This document shows, one piece after another, positions 27,156 to 35,693 of a stretch of DNA of 64,000 nucleotides (its first letter is position 1; every line of letters begins with the position of its first letter). The notes beneath the pieces are model-generated. The model was given only the letters and a program-made list of their open reading frames with translations, had not been told where the DNA came from and made no database searches. A program made the position numbers and the translations under genes. Source of the DNA: Parvibium lacunae (lineage in GTDB: Bacteria; Pseudomonadota; Gammaproteobacteria; Burkholderiales; Burkholderiaceae_D); NCBI RefSeq assembly GCF_003335215.1, contig NZ_QPGB01000004.1, forward strand, positions 62,001 through 126,000, written 5' to 3'.

Positions 27156-29588
27156 TTACAGACCAATTTGCCCGCCATCGTCTTTGGTGATTACAACGGT
27201 AGCCGAGCGGGGACGCGGGCCGTTGATATTCGCGGTGGAGCCTGGGGCGCGCTCGGCGGCTGGCCAATAGCTGTTGAAATCGCCGGCCCCGGCAGTGCCT
27301 GCCGCTGCAACGACGTTAGCCGCCGCGGTGTCTTCCCCAGGGTGTTGAACGTTGACAAACATAGTACGGCCATCAGGGGTATCCGCAACACCCGTGATTT
27401 CACAATCACGCGGGCCAACCAGAAAACGGCGTAGTGTACTGGCAGTGACCGTGGCACCAGCAAAAGTAGCGGCTAGCTCGGCCCCGACGGGCGTGCTGCC
27501 GCTGACAGCCGTGCTGGGTGCCTGCGCTGTTAGTGCACGTCGTTCAGCGACGCTGCCAGGCAAGGCGGCCAGCATCATGCAGTTGGTTTGATCGAGGAAG
27601 GCGCCGGAGTCATCGGTTTGAATCCAGGCAATGTTGGTGGCATCGCTAAACCAGAGGCCATCTGCCCGTGCAAAATCATTGGCTGTGCTTAGGCCAGACA
27701 GGTTGACGCGGGTCGGATCAGCGTCTGCTTGAGCGCCAAACAGGTAAACATCCCAGGTAAAGCTCAAGCTGGCAGGATTATTGGCATCTTCGCGAATACG
27801 GATAATGTGACCAAAAGGATTACCCGTGTTGGTGGCTGCCGTGGTCGTGCTGGTTGCGCTGCGGGCATCGCTAAAGTAGCGTGGGTTGGCCGCATCGATC
27901 ACATTGCCAGACCCTGCGGTGGTGCCACGGCGACCGGTCGTACCGCTGCTGTTATTTTCAGTCAGGGTGAAATAAATTTCATTGTTCAACGGGTTGACGG
28001 CACCCCACTCTGGCCGGTCCATCCGCGTTGCACCCACGGCATCCCCGGCCAGACGGGCGTTGATCAACACATCAGCCTGATCGCTAAAGGTGTAATTGGT
28101 AGCAGCCACAATCGCGGGGTTGGTGATCGTCAGCGGCAACCAGGTGCCCGTGCCATCGGCATTAAAGCGGGCAGCGTAGAGCGTGCCACTATCCAGATAT
28201 TTATCGCCCAGAGCCATGCGGTTTGCGCTCAGACTGGTCGGTGCAACATCAGCAGCACTCCAGGTCGCTTGTGAGACAAACTTATAGATGTAATCGCCGC
28301 GCGAATCATCTCCCATATAGACAGCCAGAGGCTGACCAACAGCAGGCTTTGTCATCACCGCCGCCTCATGCGCGAAGCGTCCGAGTGCCGTCCGCTTTTT
28401 AGGCGTGGCATTGGGGTTGTAAGGGTCAATCTCAACCACCCAGCCAAACGTATTGGCGGCATTGGCGTAGTCGAGGCTGCGATCAAGCGCGAGCAGGTTG
28501 GCATTCCAACGATCAAAGCGATCATTGCCGGTATCGCTGACAGCATTGGTGGCCATCGTGGCGGCATCCGGCGCCGCCAAGGTGCCCCAGCGATAACGAT
28601 CGCCAGTAACGCCGTAGCGATTCAGAGAAATGACGGACTTAGCGGTGCTACCGCCGCGATTGGCGTTATCAGTGGTGGTGTTACGGGTAAAGTAGCCTGC
28701 CCAGTTTTCTTCGCAAGTCAGGTAGGTCCCCCAAAACGTGTAACCCGAGCCACAGTTGTTGAGCGTGCCCCGGGTGTGGGTGCCAGCAGGGGAATACTTG
28801 GTAATCAAAGCGGGATTGCCACGGGCTGGGCCGCTCATTTCAATTCGGGTCAACGCGGTAATGCGGCGGTTGAAGGTAGAAGTGACGTTGTAATCCCAGG
28901 TACCCGTTGCGGAAAACGCGCCGCCAGTCTGGCGCATAACCTCAACAACAGAGACGCCATGCAATGCAACTTCACGGTCTGCTTCCGTGGCGGTTTTCGC
29001 TGAGCCAGGCGCGCCATCACGGTCACCCTGCTGATGCAAGAATTGCGACACGATGTACTCATGATTCATCGCCAACACCCCGCGTCGATTACCGCCTGTG
29101 TAATCAGCTGCCGTACCCGCATCGTTCAGTCCGTAATACTCAATCCCGTCATGGCAATCGCCAGCGCGCTGAGTGTAAGTGCTGGCGGCATCGGTACCGA
29201 CATTTGAATAGGCCGCAGGGGCTGGGCTGGTTGGCGTACCGATGGGGTCACCCGTGCGATAAAAAGCGCGGGCGGTATAGCCGGTGGGCACAGTCAGTTG
29301 ATCATTGCGGCTTTTGTCGACCAAGGCAAAGCTCAGCGCAGAGATGCGGGCCGGGGCTGGGCTGGCGCTGCTGGCAGTACCGCTGCCGCCACCACAGGCC
29401 GATAAGCTAACACCGGTGAGGCCGAAGGCGCTCAAGGCGGCGCCAGAACCGAGGCCACGTAAAAAGCCACGACGATCTAAACGCGCTTGGGCAATGCCAA
29501 GAAACTCAGGGCCACCACGGGGATTGGTTACTGCTTCCTCAGCCGCTAATACCGCTGCTAGAGGATCATGTTCGAAAGAGGTTGTCAC
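27156..29588 (-). CDS. PhoX-type phosphatase, Tat-exported
   Basis: An 810-residue protein of the PhoX (DUF839) family: a long beta-propeller protein that, in characterised members, is a calcium/iron-dependent alkaline phosphatase. The N-terminal part carries a twin-arginine motif (RRGFLRG, Arg39-Arg40), a hydrophobic stretch and LSAC (Cys65), so it is probably exported folded through Tat and may be lipidated. The GTG at 29588 was chosen because a GGAG lies 8 bases upstream; the frame runs on to 29654 without a start signal. A Pho-box-like sequence at 29670-29687 suggests induction by phosphate starvation. A phosphatase acting on another phosphate ester is possible. Confidence 0.85.
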   Translation of the reverse strand: MTTSFEHDPLAAVLAAEEAVTNPRGGPEFLGIAQARLDRRGFLRGLGSGAALSAFGLTGVSLSACGGGSGTASSASPAPARISALSFALVDKSRNDQLTVPTGYTARAFYRTGDPIGTPTSPAPAAYSNVGTDAASTYTQRAGDCHDGIEYYGLNDAGTAADYTGGNRRGVLAMNHEYIVSQFLHQQGDRDGAPGSAKTATEADREVALHGVSVVEVMRQTGGAFSATGTWDYNVTSTFNRRITALTRIEMSGPARGNPALITKYSPAGTHTRGTLNNCGSGYTFWGTYLTCEENWAGYFTRNTTTDNANRGGSTAKSVISLNRYGVTGDRYRWGTLAAPDAATMATNAVSDTGNDRFDRWNANLLALDRSLDYANAANTFGWVVEIDPYNPNATPKKRTALGRFAHEAAVMTKPAVGQPLAVYMGDDSRGDYIYKFVSQATWSAADVAPTSLSANRMALGDKYLDSGTLYAARFNADGTGTWLPLTITNPAIVAATNYTFSDQADVLINARLAGDAVGATRMDRPEWGAVNPLNNEIYFTLTENNSSGTTGRRGTTAGSGNVIDAANPRYFSDARSATSTTTAATNTGNPFGHIIRIREDANNPASLSFTWDVYLFGAQADADPTRVNLSGLSTANDFARADGLWFSDATNIAWIQTDDSGAFLDQTNCMMLAALPGSVAERRALTAQAPSTAVSGSTPVGAELAATFAGATVTASTLRRFLVGPRDCEITGVADTPDGRTMFVNVQHPGEDTAAANVVAAAGTAGAGDFNSYWPAAERAPGSTANINGPRPRSATVVITKDDGGQIGL

Positions 29589-29669
29589 GGTCAATGCTCC
29601 ATAAGTTATGCAGCCACGCTGCAGCCCACAAAGCATGCCGGATTGATATTGCACTCGAATGAAACTAGT

Positions 29670-29687
29670 TTGACATTACCATGACAA
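29670..29687 (-). promoter_or_regulatory. Pho box upstream of the PhoX gene
   Basis: On the minus strand the site reads TTGTCAT-GGTA-ATGTCAA: two 7-base half-sites 11 bases apart, as in the PhoB consensus CTGTCAT-N4-CTGTCAC. It lies 82 bases before the GTG start and overlaps the stop codon of the upstream decarboxylase gene. Confidence 0.65.
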
Positions 29688-31112
29688 CGTCTCTGGCGGG
29701 AGCGGCAAGCTATCTGCCGCGACCATATCTTGATAAGTTTCGGTTTGCCGCCACCAGCAAATTTCGCCATCAGGCAGAACCGCCAGCACCCCTGGTTGAG
29801 GGAAGGCAAAGCTACTCGCATCACTGGTGAAGTAAGCGCCTGAATCCATGATGGCGAGGGTCTCGCCGAGCGCCAGTTGAGGTAAATTCCAGGCAGGATA
29901 GAGGGTGTCACCCGGATGACAAATCGGCCCAACCAGTCGATACAGTTGCGTGGGCCGTGAGTGAGCTTGCAACGGGAAGAGCTGGTGAAATTGTTCCCGC
30001 GCTGAACGGGCAATGCTGATGCCTGCATCTAGCACGGCATGAATCGCCGGCTGCGCGTGTCGTAGTTCGAGGACGCGCGTCAGCAACATTTGTGCATTGC
30101 CAGTTAGTGCGCGGCCTGGCTCCAACGCGATTTCGGGTAACGGCCAGCCACGGCTTTGGTAAAACGCCGCCACCTTGCTTTGTGCCGCTTGGCTGTATGC
30201 CGCGGGGCTGAGCGTTAACGCCGGATTGGGGGCGCTCGGTGGAATATAGAATGTCCAAAGCCGTCGTGTGGTTGCTGCATCGTGTTCTTCAACGCTGGGA
30301 ATCGCCAGCGATCCTCCGATGTCCAGTAGTGTCGGCAACCAACCATGCTGTGCATGACTCTCGGCACAAAACGCCAGTAACGGTGCCAGATGCCCGTCTA
30401 AATCTTCGAGTGTGCGGATTAAAAACCCACGATGGCAGTGCAAGCTGACGACCTCTAAATGCGGGTGCTTTAAGGCCCAAGCAAGTGCTGCGGCTGCTTC
30501 CCCTTGCGCCAGCGATAAACCGAATTGCCCTTGCCAGCCACCGTGTGTGACACGCAGGCCCACCCGTGCGCGTTTACCGAGTGTTTGCGCCAGCGCGGCG
30601 ATGCGCTGGAGTTCTTCTAGATGGTTGGCATGAATCGCTTGTATTGAGTGTTCAATGGCCCAACGTAAGGCGCGGTCTGATTTAGCCGGGCCATTAAAAA
30701 TGATCCGTTCCGGCGGCACCCCCAATTGGCGGGCCAGCCACAGCTCGTATTCAGAAATCACTTCCGCGCCCGCGCCGTGTTGATGCAAATATGCGAGTAA
30801 ACCAGGAATCGGGTTGGTTTTATAGGAGTAATAAACACGGCAGAGCGGCGCTTGCTGGAAACCCGCCAGGTTGGCTTGTAATTGCGCCGCATTAACCACG
30901 TGCAGGGGCGTGCCGTAACGCTCGGCCAGCGCATGTAGCGCATGACCCTGCAGCATTAAACGTGGGGCCTGCTCGGTGCCTTGCTTTTCTTCCCAGGCAA
31001 GGTGCCACTGTGCCGGTGGGAGATGCTGGGCCGGGTAGCGGCGGGCGATACGTTGCCGCAGCCAGTAACGGAGGGCCTCCTTGGCTTGTTGGCGATAAGC
31101 GAGGATTTTCAT
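29676..31112 (-). CDS. PLP-dependent decarboxylase (Orn/DAP/Arg family 2)
   Basis: A 478-residue fold-type III PLP enzyme. After a 65-residue N-terminal extension, the TIM-barrel begins YGTPLHVVNAAQL. The PLP lysine lies in YYSYKTNP, the substrate/PLP-phosphate loop appears as LDIGGSL, and GPICHPGDTL supplies the C-terminal catalytic cysteine. All key residues are therefore present. It resembles diaminopimelate and ornithine decarboxylases, but the extension and the context argue against housekeeping LysA. Its start overlaps the stop of the ATP-grasp gene by 4 bases, so the two proteins are made together and probably act in one pathway on the same amino acid. Confidence 0.8.
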   Translation of the reverse strand: MKILAYRQQAKEALRYWLRQRIARRYPAQHLPPAQWHLAWEEKQGTEQAPRLMLQGHALHALAERYGTPLHVVNAAQLQANLAGFQQAPLCRVYYSYKTNPIPGLLAYLHQHGAGAEVISEYELWLARQLGVPPERIIFNGPAKSDRALRWAIEHSIQAIHANHLEELQRIAALAQTLGKRARVGLRVTHGGWQGQFGLSLAQGEAAAALAWALKHPHLEVVSLHCHRGFLIRTLEDLDGHLAPLLAFCAESHAQHGWLPTLLDIGGSLAIPSVEEHDAATTRRLWTFYIPPSAPNPALTLSPAAYSQAAQSKVAAFYQSRGWPLPEIALEPGRALTGNAQMLLTRVLELRHAQPAIHAVLDAGISIARSAREQFHQLFPLQAHSRPTQLYRLVGPICHPGDTLYPAWNLPQLALGETLAIMDSGAYFTSDASSFAFPQPGVLAVLPDGEICWWRQTETYQDMVAADSLPLPPETLSW

Positions 31113-32476
31113 AGAAAGTGTTGGCGATAGCTGCTGCGTGGGTGGCGCAAGAATTTTTTACACAGCAGCCATTTATCACGCCGTTCGGGGGCAGGGTCAT
31201 TCGGGTCATGAATGGCGTCAAATGCTTGCCCTTGGGCAGCGCTTTCCGCTATCCAATCAAGCCATTGCTGGCGCTGCGCTGCGCTGATGCGGCCAGACGC
31301 TTGCTGCGCCCGGAGTAGAAACCGGAACAACCAACCAGCACAGTAACGTTGTCGCGCATGGTCACCTTGGCGGATCTCCGGCGCATCCAGGCGCGGGGTG
31401 ATCTCTGTGGTAATCAGCGGCAATTGGGTTTGTGCTGCTTGTGCTGCAAGCTGGCTGAGCGTCGTTTGGTCGCCGTAGGCGGCGGCATAGACCATGCGGG
31501 GTAGGGCCAGGCCGCGTTGAATCTCGAAGTTCATTTGTCCATAGTAGCGGGGATTGAAATCCATTAATAAATACTGATCTTGCTCAGCAAGATAAATAAA
31601 TTCGGTTTCAAAGACCCCGAAATAGCCAACGGCATGCGCTAATTTTAGGATTTTATGGGTTAGGCGCTGTAACACCGGGCGCCCTTCAAACGCCACGCCG
31701 ATACCAATTTGCACCGGCTGCTGCAAGACTTTAAACGAGGCGCGGACACCGAGCAAGTCGCCATGACGATCAATAAAGCCAGCGACCGTATAGGTTTGGC
31801 TTGCGGCTTGCGGCAGGTAGGCTTGTACCATCGGCCAGCGGATCTCTGGCGCGTACGCCAACAAAGCGGGCTGATAACTGTGCTGGTCAAGAAAGGTTTG
31901 GACATGGGTAATCAGTTCTGTCGCATCTCGAGCAACCAAGCCCTTAACATTAGTCCGCATCCCGATCTGGGTTTTGGGTTTGACAATGACGGGGAATCCC
32001 GCCTCACTAGTGAGCCTAGCCGCGATGGCATTAAGGCTGTCAGGGCTGTCTGGGTAATATGTCGCCGGGGCGGGTAAGCCGTGTGCCGCGGCGGTTTGAT
32101 AGAGCGAGGCTTTATTGAGTAAACGAAATACTGCCCTTTCCGGTGCTTGAAATAAGCGGTAATGCGCTTGTAAATCGTTTTGCCGCACGGCCATTATCCA
32201 GGCCATATCGTCCGAGGTGGGGTAGAGCACCAAGCCCGGGTGGCGCTGGCCCAATTCAATCAGCCAGTCTCCTACTTGGTTGAGGGCGCTGAAAGACTGG
32301 TGGCGGTCTGGGCAAGGCAGATGGTGTCGAACATAGCGACTGGCGGCGGCTTGGGTCGCCCCGCTATCGGCGAGCCAGATGGGGATGCCCTGTTTGCCCA
32401 AATCGCGAACTGCGGCCAGGGTGCCGTAGTAATCGCCATTGGTTAACAGTGCTCCACTTGCTGTAAAGGTTGCCAC
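31109..32476 (-). CDS. ATP-grasp ligase
   Basis: A 455-residue ATP-grasp enzyme. The N-terminal pre-ATP-grasp fold includes DYYGTLAAVRDLGKQGIPIWL and VLYPTSDDMAW. The grasp fold has FPVIVKPKTQIGMRTNVKG (ATP-binding lysine) and the metal-binding end FETEFIYL and LLMDFNPRYYGQM. Such enzymes couple a carboxylate to an amine or thiol through an acyl phosphate. The start is GTG at 32476, fixed by an in-frame TGA only five codons upstream. It is translationally coupled to the PLP decarboxylase. Substrates are unknown; they may supply a decarboxylated amino acid amide. Confidence 0.8.
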   Translation of the reverse strand: MATFTASGALLTNGDYYGTLAAVRDLGKQGIPIWLADSGATQAAASRYVRHHLPCPDRHQSFSALNQVGDWLIELGQRHPGLVLYPTSDDMAWIMAVRQNDLQAHYRLFQAPERAVFRLLNKASLYQTAAAHGLPAPATYYPDSPDSLNAIAARLTSEAGFPVIVKPKTQIGMRTNVKGLVARDATELITHVQTFLDQHSYQPALLAYAPEIRWPMVQAYLPQAASQTYTVAGFIDRHGDLLGVRASFKVLQQPVQIGIGVAFEGRPVLQRLTHKILKLAHAVGYFGVFETEFIYLAEQDQYLLMDFNPRYYGQMNFEIQRGLALPRMVYAAAYGDQTTLSQLAAQAAQTQLPLITTEITPRLDAPEIRQGDHARQRYCAGWLFRFLLRAQQASGRISAAQRQQWLDWIAESAAQGQAFDAIHDPNDPAPERRDKWLLCKKFLRHPRSSYRQHFL

Positions 32477-32583
32477 AGTCGTTGTCCGTCAGGGTAATCA
32501 ATCCAGAATACGACCGCGATATCACCGGCGAGTTCCCCTTTAGCCAATATCAGATGACTAACAGACGTCGAACAGAGATGCCC

Positions 32584-33495
32584 CTACTGAGCAGATTGCC
32601 GATTCAGCAAACGGTTATAGCGAGCGAGCGAAGCCGGATCAAGCCAATGCCGGTAGGCGTCTTGAACTTTTTGCCGAAAACTGGCTTGGCTAATTAATTG
32701 GTCAACCGCTTGCACAACGCGTCGCCCCAAGTCGGATTTTGAACAAGCAACATGCCCTGCTACCAACGGTGGTTCTTCCGTGATTGGTAAGTAAACCAGC
32801 TCTTCACCCCGTAAACTCAGCAGCTCAGTGAAATAATCCAACTCTTCTGGATAGCCCAATATGGCCTGATAGCCATCTTGATACAGGAGTTTGAGCAAGC
32901 GACTGCGAAAGTGGTTATCGGCCTCAACCTCAACCATACCTTGAGGGCGAATAGGACGAACCTGATTTAACACCTCATCTATCCCGGGCCCAAAGCTACG
33001 CCCCGGCGTCAGCCCCAGCCGATAAGGCGAGCGAAGGAGAAATTCGCGTAACGACAGCGCCCCTTCTTTATTCAGATAGGGGGTCAAGCTAGCCGCTCGA
33101 TTGCGGGTGGTAATTAAGCCGTTAGACAGTGTGTGAATAATCGGCTGTTCGGTAAACGCCATGATTTGTTCCCGCGCTTTCGTGCGGATTCGGGCAACAA
33201 AACAAAGATTATCTTTTTGCACTACTTCGCTATTGCTACGGGCTGGCGTGACGCCACTAATGACCTGATGGTCAAACTGCGGTAAACCCGCAATCACGAG
33301 TTGCAGGCGGCGATCTGCAATGCCTTGGCCTTTATATGGCCCATCTTGAATAAAGTACGGTGCGAAGTCGGCTGTGTGCCAAATAACCCGCTCCTGGGCT
33401 TGGCTACCTATGCCGTACACAACCAAGATAAAACTTACCAGCGCCTGCGTGAGATTGCATGAGCCGCGTTTTCTTTGCTTCATTAAAAACAACAT
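32584..33495 (-). CDS. Periplasmic solute-binding-like protein (TIGR02285-like)
   Basis: A 303-residue exported protein: signal peptide around QALVSFILVVYGIGSQAQ, then a mature domain starting ERVIWHTADFAPYFIQDG. The pattern resembles the type II periplasmic amino-acid-binding fold as found in the TIGR02285 group, which has no assigned ligand. The start at 33495 has AGGG 8 bases upstream; the frame is open to 33573. No ABC transporter genes lie nearby, so it may be a sensor or scavenging protein rather than part of a permease. It is 107 bases upstream of the ATP-grasp gene on the same strand. Confidence 0.7.
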   Translation of the reverse strand: MLFLMKQRKRGSCNLTQALVSFILVVYGIGSQAQERVIWHTADFAPYFIQDGPYKGQGIADRRLQLVIAGLPQFDHQVISGVTPARSNSEVVQKDNLCFVARIRTKAREQIMAFTEQPIIHTLSNGLITTRNRAASLTPYLNKEGALSLREFLLRSPYRLGLTPGRSFGPGIDEVLNQVRPIRPQGMVEVEADNHFRSRLLKLLYQDGYQAILGYPEELDYFTELLSLRGEELVYLPITEEPPLVAGHVACSKSDLGRRVVQAVDQLISQASFRQKVQDAYRHWLDPASLARYNRLLNRQSAQ

Positions 33496-33616
33496 ATTGC
33501 TTTCCCTAGTATCGCGTTGCCAGCAATGTTTAAATTTATCGTGTTTGAATTTCGACGCAGGCCGCTTGATCATTCAATAAACTTAATATTATTCAACGAA
33601 ATACAGAATTCCGTAA

Positions 33617-33657
33617 GCATACGAAAGTATGTGTGCGCCATACATACTTTCGTATGC
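33617..33657 (+). repeat. Perfect 16-base inverted repeat
   Basis: GCATACGAAAGTATGT (33617-33632) and ACATACTTTCGTATGC (33642-33657) are exact complements around a 9-base loop, followed by TTTTCTGCC. It could be an operator for a dimeric regulator, the 5' hairpin of an RNA, or a weak terminator. Confidence 0.7.
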
Positions 33658-33759
33658 TTTTCTGCCGGTATAGTTGAAGCGATACTTCACTCCTCATTCA
33701 GCAGTGGTTCAGTAGTCCCTACATGTTTAACTGATCTAAGCCATCTCCTTAGATCATTT

Positions 33760-33789
33760 GCAACAGGCCTAGCGGCCTGTTGCTTTTTT
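33760..33789 (+). terminator. Strong rho-independent terminator upstream of ggt
   Basis: GCAACAGGCC (33760-33769) pairs perfectly with GGCCTGTTGC (33774-33783) around TAGC, followed by TTTTTT. It stands on the plus strand with no plus-strand gene before it for more than 6 kb. Confidence 0.9.
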
Positions 33790-33860
33790 ATGTGGGCGTA
33801 ATGGTTGGACTTATCGCACGGTAGCTCGATGCCATGATCGTTACTCGGAGACAGAATAGG

Positions 33861-35681
33861 ATGCCGAAAAACTGCCAAACAATCTTCACTATTGCCGCGC
33901 TGTGTTCACTCTTATTGGGGTGCGCCAGCCCAGAGCCCTTTCGCTACCAAGCGCTTCCCCCTAAAGTTGCTTTACCCCCAGCGCCTGAAGGCAGCTCGGG
34001 CTGGCAAGACAAACCCGGTTGGCGCGCAAAAAATTTCATGGTTGCCGCTGCGAACCCATTGGCTGCTGACGCGGGCCGCCAAATATTGCGGGCGGGTGGC
34101 AGTGCCGTGGATGCCGCCATTGCCATACAGATGGTGTTAACGCTGGTTGAGCCACAGTCATCGGGGATCGGCGGCGGTGCATTTATGTTGCATGATGATG
34201 GTAAAACCGTGTTGGCCTACGATGGTCGCGAAACCGCCCCGCAGGCCGCAGACGCCGCCTTGTTTTTACACCCAGACGGTAAGCCGCTGCCCTTTGTGAC
34301 CGCTGCCGTTGGTGGCCGCTCTGTTGGGGTGCCCGGTGTCTTGCGAATGCTGGCCTTGGCCCATCAGCAACACGGTAAATTACCTTGGGCAACGTTGTTT
34401 GAGCCAGCGATTGCCCTCGCAGAACAAGGGTTTCCCATCAGCCCACGCTTGCATACTTTGCTGCAACAAGACTTGGCGCTGGGTAGCCAGAGTTTGTTGG
34501 CACAAGATGGGTTTGCGCGTGAGTATTTTTATACCTCAGCCGGGGCGCCCAAAGCCGTTGGCACGATATTGAAAAACCCGCTGTTGGCGACCACCTTACG
34601 CCATCTTGCGCGGCAGGGCGCCGATTATTTTTATACCGGGGCACTGGCCTCGGCGATAGTGCAAAAGGTCCGTCAGCACCCAACCAATCCAGGGGTATTA
34701 GCAGAAGCTGATCTGCGCCAATATCAGGCCAAGATTCGGCCAGCCTTGTGTCACGATTATCGGCAATATCGGATTTGCGGTATGCCACCGCCGTCCTCCG
34801 GTGCCGTTGCCCTAGCGCAGATTTTGGGGGTGTTGGAACATACTGACATTGCCCGTTACCGGCCTGAGCAAGGTAATGCGGGTGAATGGCTGTTGCACCC
34901 TCAAGCCGTGCATCTATACAGCGAAGCCGCCCGATTAGCCTACGCTGACCGCGGGCAACATGTGGCTGATCCCGACTTTGTCCGTGTACCGGTAGCGGGG
35001 TTGCTCGATAAAAATTATTTGGCGCGGCGGGCGCAGTTGTTGGGAGAGCGATCAATGGTTAAAGCTAACCCAGGGGTGCCGCCAGGGGTGAGCATGAGTT
35101 GGGCGCCTGACCGCAGCCCAGAGTTGCCGAGCACCTCACATCTTTCAGTGGTGGATCAATTTGGCCAAGCTGTATCGATGACAACCACGATTGAAGCGGC
35201 ATGGGGTTCCAAACTCATGCTGGGCGGATTTTTGTTGAACAACCAGCTTACGGACTTTTCTTTTGTCAGCCAGGAAAATGGGGTTCCTGTGGCCAATCGA
35301 TTAGAGCCCGGTAAGCGCCCTCGCTCTTCGATGGCGCCGACACTGGTTTACGATCGGGAACAAAAAACCTTGTTGTTTGCGCTAGGCTCACCGGGCGGCT
35401 CGGCCATCATCAATTATGTTGGCAAGACCTTGGTGGGCGTATTAGACTGGGGCTTGGATGTCCAGCAGGCGATCAACTTACCCAATTTTGGTAGCCGCAA
35501 TGGGCCTACCGAACTGGAAAAGGGCCGCGCCCCCGAGGCACTCATAGAGGCCTTGCGTGCGCGCGGGCACAGCGTCAACATCATTGATCAAACATCCGGG
35601 CTTCAGGGGATTCAGCGCGAAGCGGGGGGGTGGTTCGCTGGCGCGGACCCGCGTCGTGAGGGTGTGGCGATGGGAGAATAA
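33861..35681 (+). CDS. ggt: Gamma-glutamyltransferase, lipoprotein form
   Basis: A 606-residue gamma-glutamyltranspeptidase. A lipobox LLLGC (Cys21) makes it a predicted lipoprotein, unlike the soluble periplasmic E. coli enzyme. The large-subunit part starts near AANPLAADAGRQILRAGGSAVDAAIA. The autocleavage site is STSHLSVVD with catalytic Thr425, followed by SMTTTIEAAWG. SSMAPTLVYD and GSPGGSAIINYV complete the active site. It cleaves glutathione and other gamma-glutamyl compounds. The ATG at 33861 gives a good signal sequence; the frame is open to 33834. It is 12 bases upstream of a two-component system. Confidence 0.93.
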   Translation: MPKNCQTIFTIAALCSLLLGCASPEPFRYQALPPKVALPPAPEGSSGWQDKPGWRAKNFMVAAANPLAADAGRQILRAGGSAVDAAIAIQMVLTLVEPQSSGIGGGAFMLHDDGKTVLAYDGRETAPQAADAALFLHPDGKPLPFVTAAVGGRSVGVPGVLRMLALAHQQHGKLPWATLFEPAIALAEQGFPISPRLHTLLQQDLALGSQSLLAQDGFAREYFYTSAGAPKAVGTILKNPLLATTLRHLARQGADYFYTGALASAIVQKVRQHPTNPGVLAEADLRQYQAKIRPALCHDYRQYRICGMPPPSSGAVALAQILGVLEHTDIARYRPEQGNAGEWLLHPQAVHLYSEAARLAYADRGQHVADPDFVRVPVAGLLDKNYLARRAQLLGERSMVKANPGVPPGVSMSWAPDRSPELPSTSHLSVVDQFGQAVSMTTTIEAAWGSKLMLGGFLLNNQLTDFSFVSQENGVPVANRLEPGKRPRSSMAPTLVYDREQKTLLFALGSPGGSAIINYVGKTLVGVLDWGLDVQQAINLPNFGSRNGPTELEKGRAPEALIEALRARGHSVNIIDQTSGLQGIQREAGGWFAGADPRREGVAMGE

Positions 35682-35693
35682 GATAGGGTAATA

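Larger units (their letters stand above)
33617..33789 (+). ncRNA. Candidate structured small RNA or ggt leader
   Basis: Three hairpins follow in order: the 16-base stem at 33617-33657, TGATCTAAG/CTTAGATCA at 33732-33756, and the GC-rich terminator at 33760-33783 with six Ts. There is no open reading frame upstream that the terminator would serve. This is what a free small RNA of about 170-200 nucleotides would look like, or an attenuating leader of ggt, which starts 71 bases later. No Rfam family was recognised. The promoter is not certain. Confidence 0.4.
33496..33860. other. Divergent intergenic region with ordered hairpins
   Basis: This 365-base gap between the solute-binding gene and ggt has no convincing gene. 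It contains a 16-base perfect inverted repeat (33617-33657), a 9-base hairpin (33732-33756) and a strong plus-strand terminator (33760-33789), all upstream of ggt. The left part, 33540-33610, is AT-rich and probably carries the promoters. Confidence 0.6.

Noticed and set aside
28368-29003. 211-codon open frame antisense to the PhoX gene
   Set aside because: It lies wholly inside a clear PhoX coding region; the glycine/isoleucine/valine-rich translation is a shadow of the high-GC sense frame.
32470-32697. Small plus-strand frame across the ATP-grasp and solute-binding gene ends
   Set aside because: It overlaps the 3' end of a better minus-strand gene and has no ribosome-binding site or family signature.
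33617-33657. The 16-base inverted repeat as ends of a mobile element
   Set aside because: The arms are only 9 bases apart and there is no transposase or target duplication; a hairpin or operator is the better reading.
34438-35055. 205-codon open frame antisense to ggt
   Set aside because: It lies fully inside the ggt coding region and has no ribosome-binding site; the translation is rich in Pro, Arg and Gln as expected for a shadow frame.
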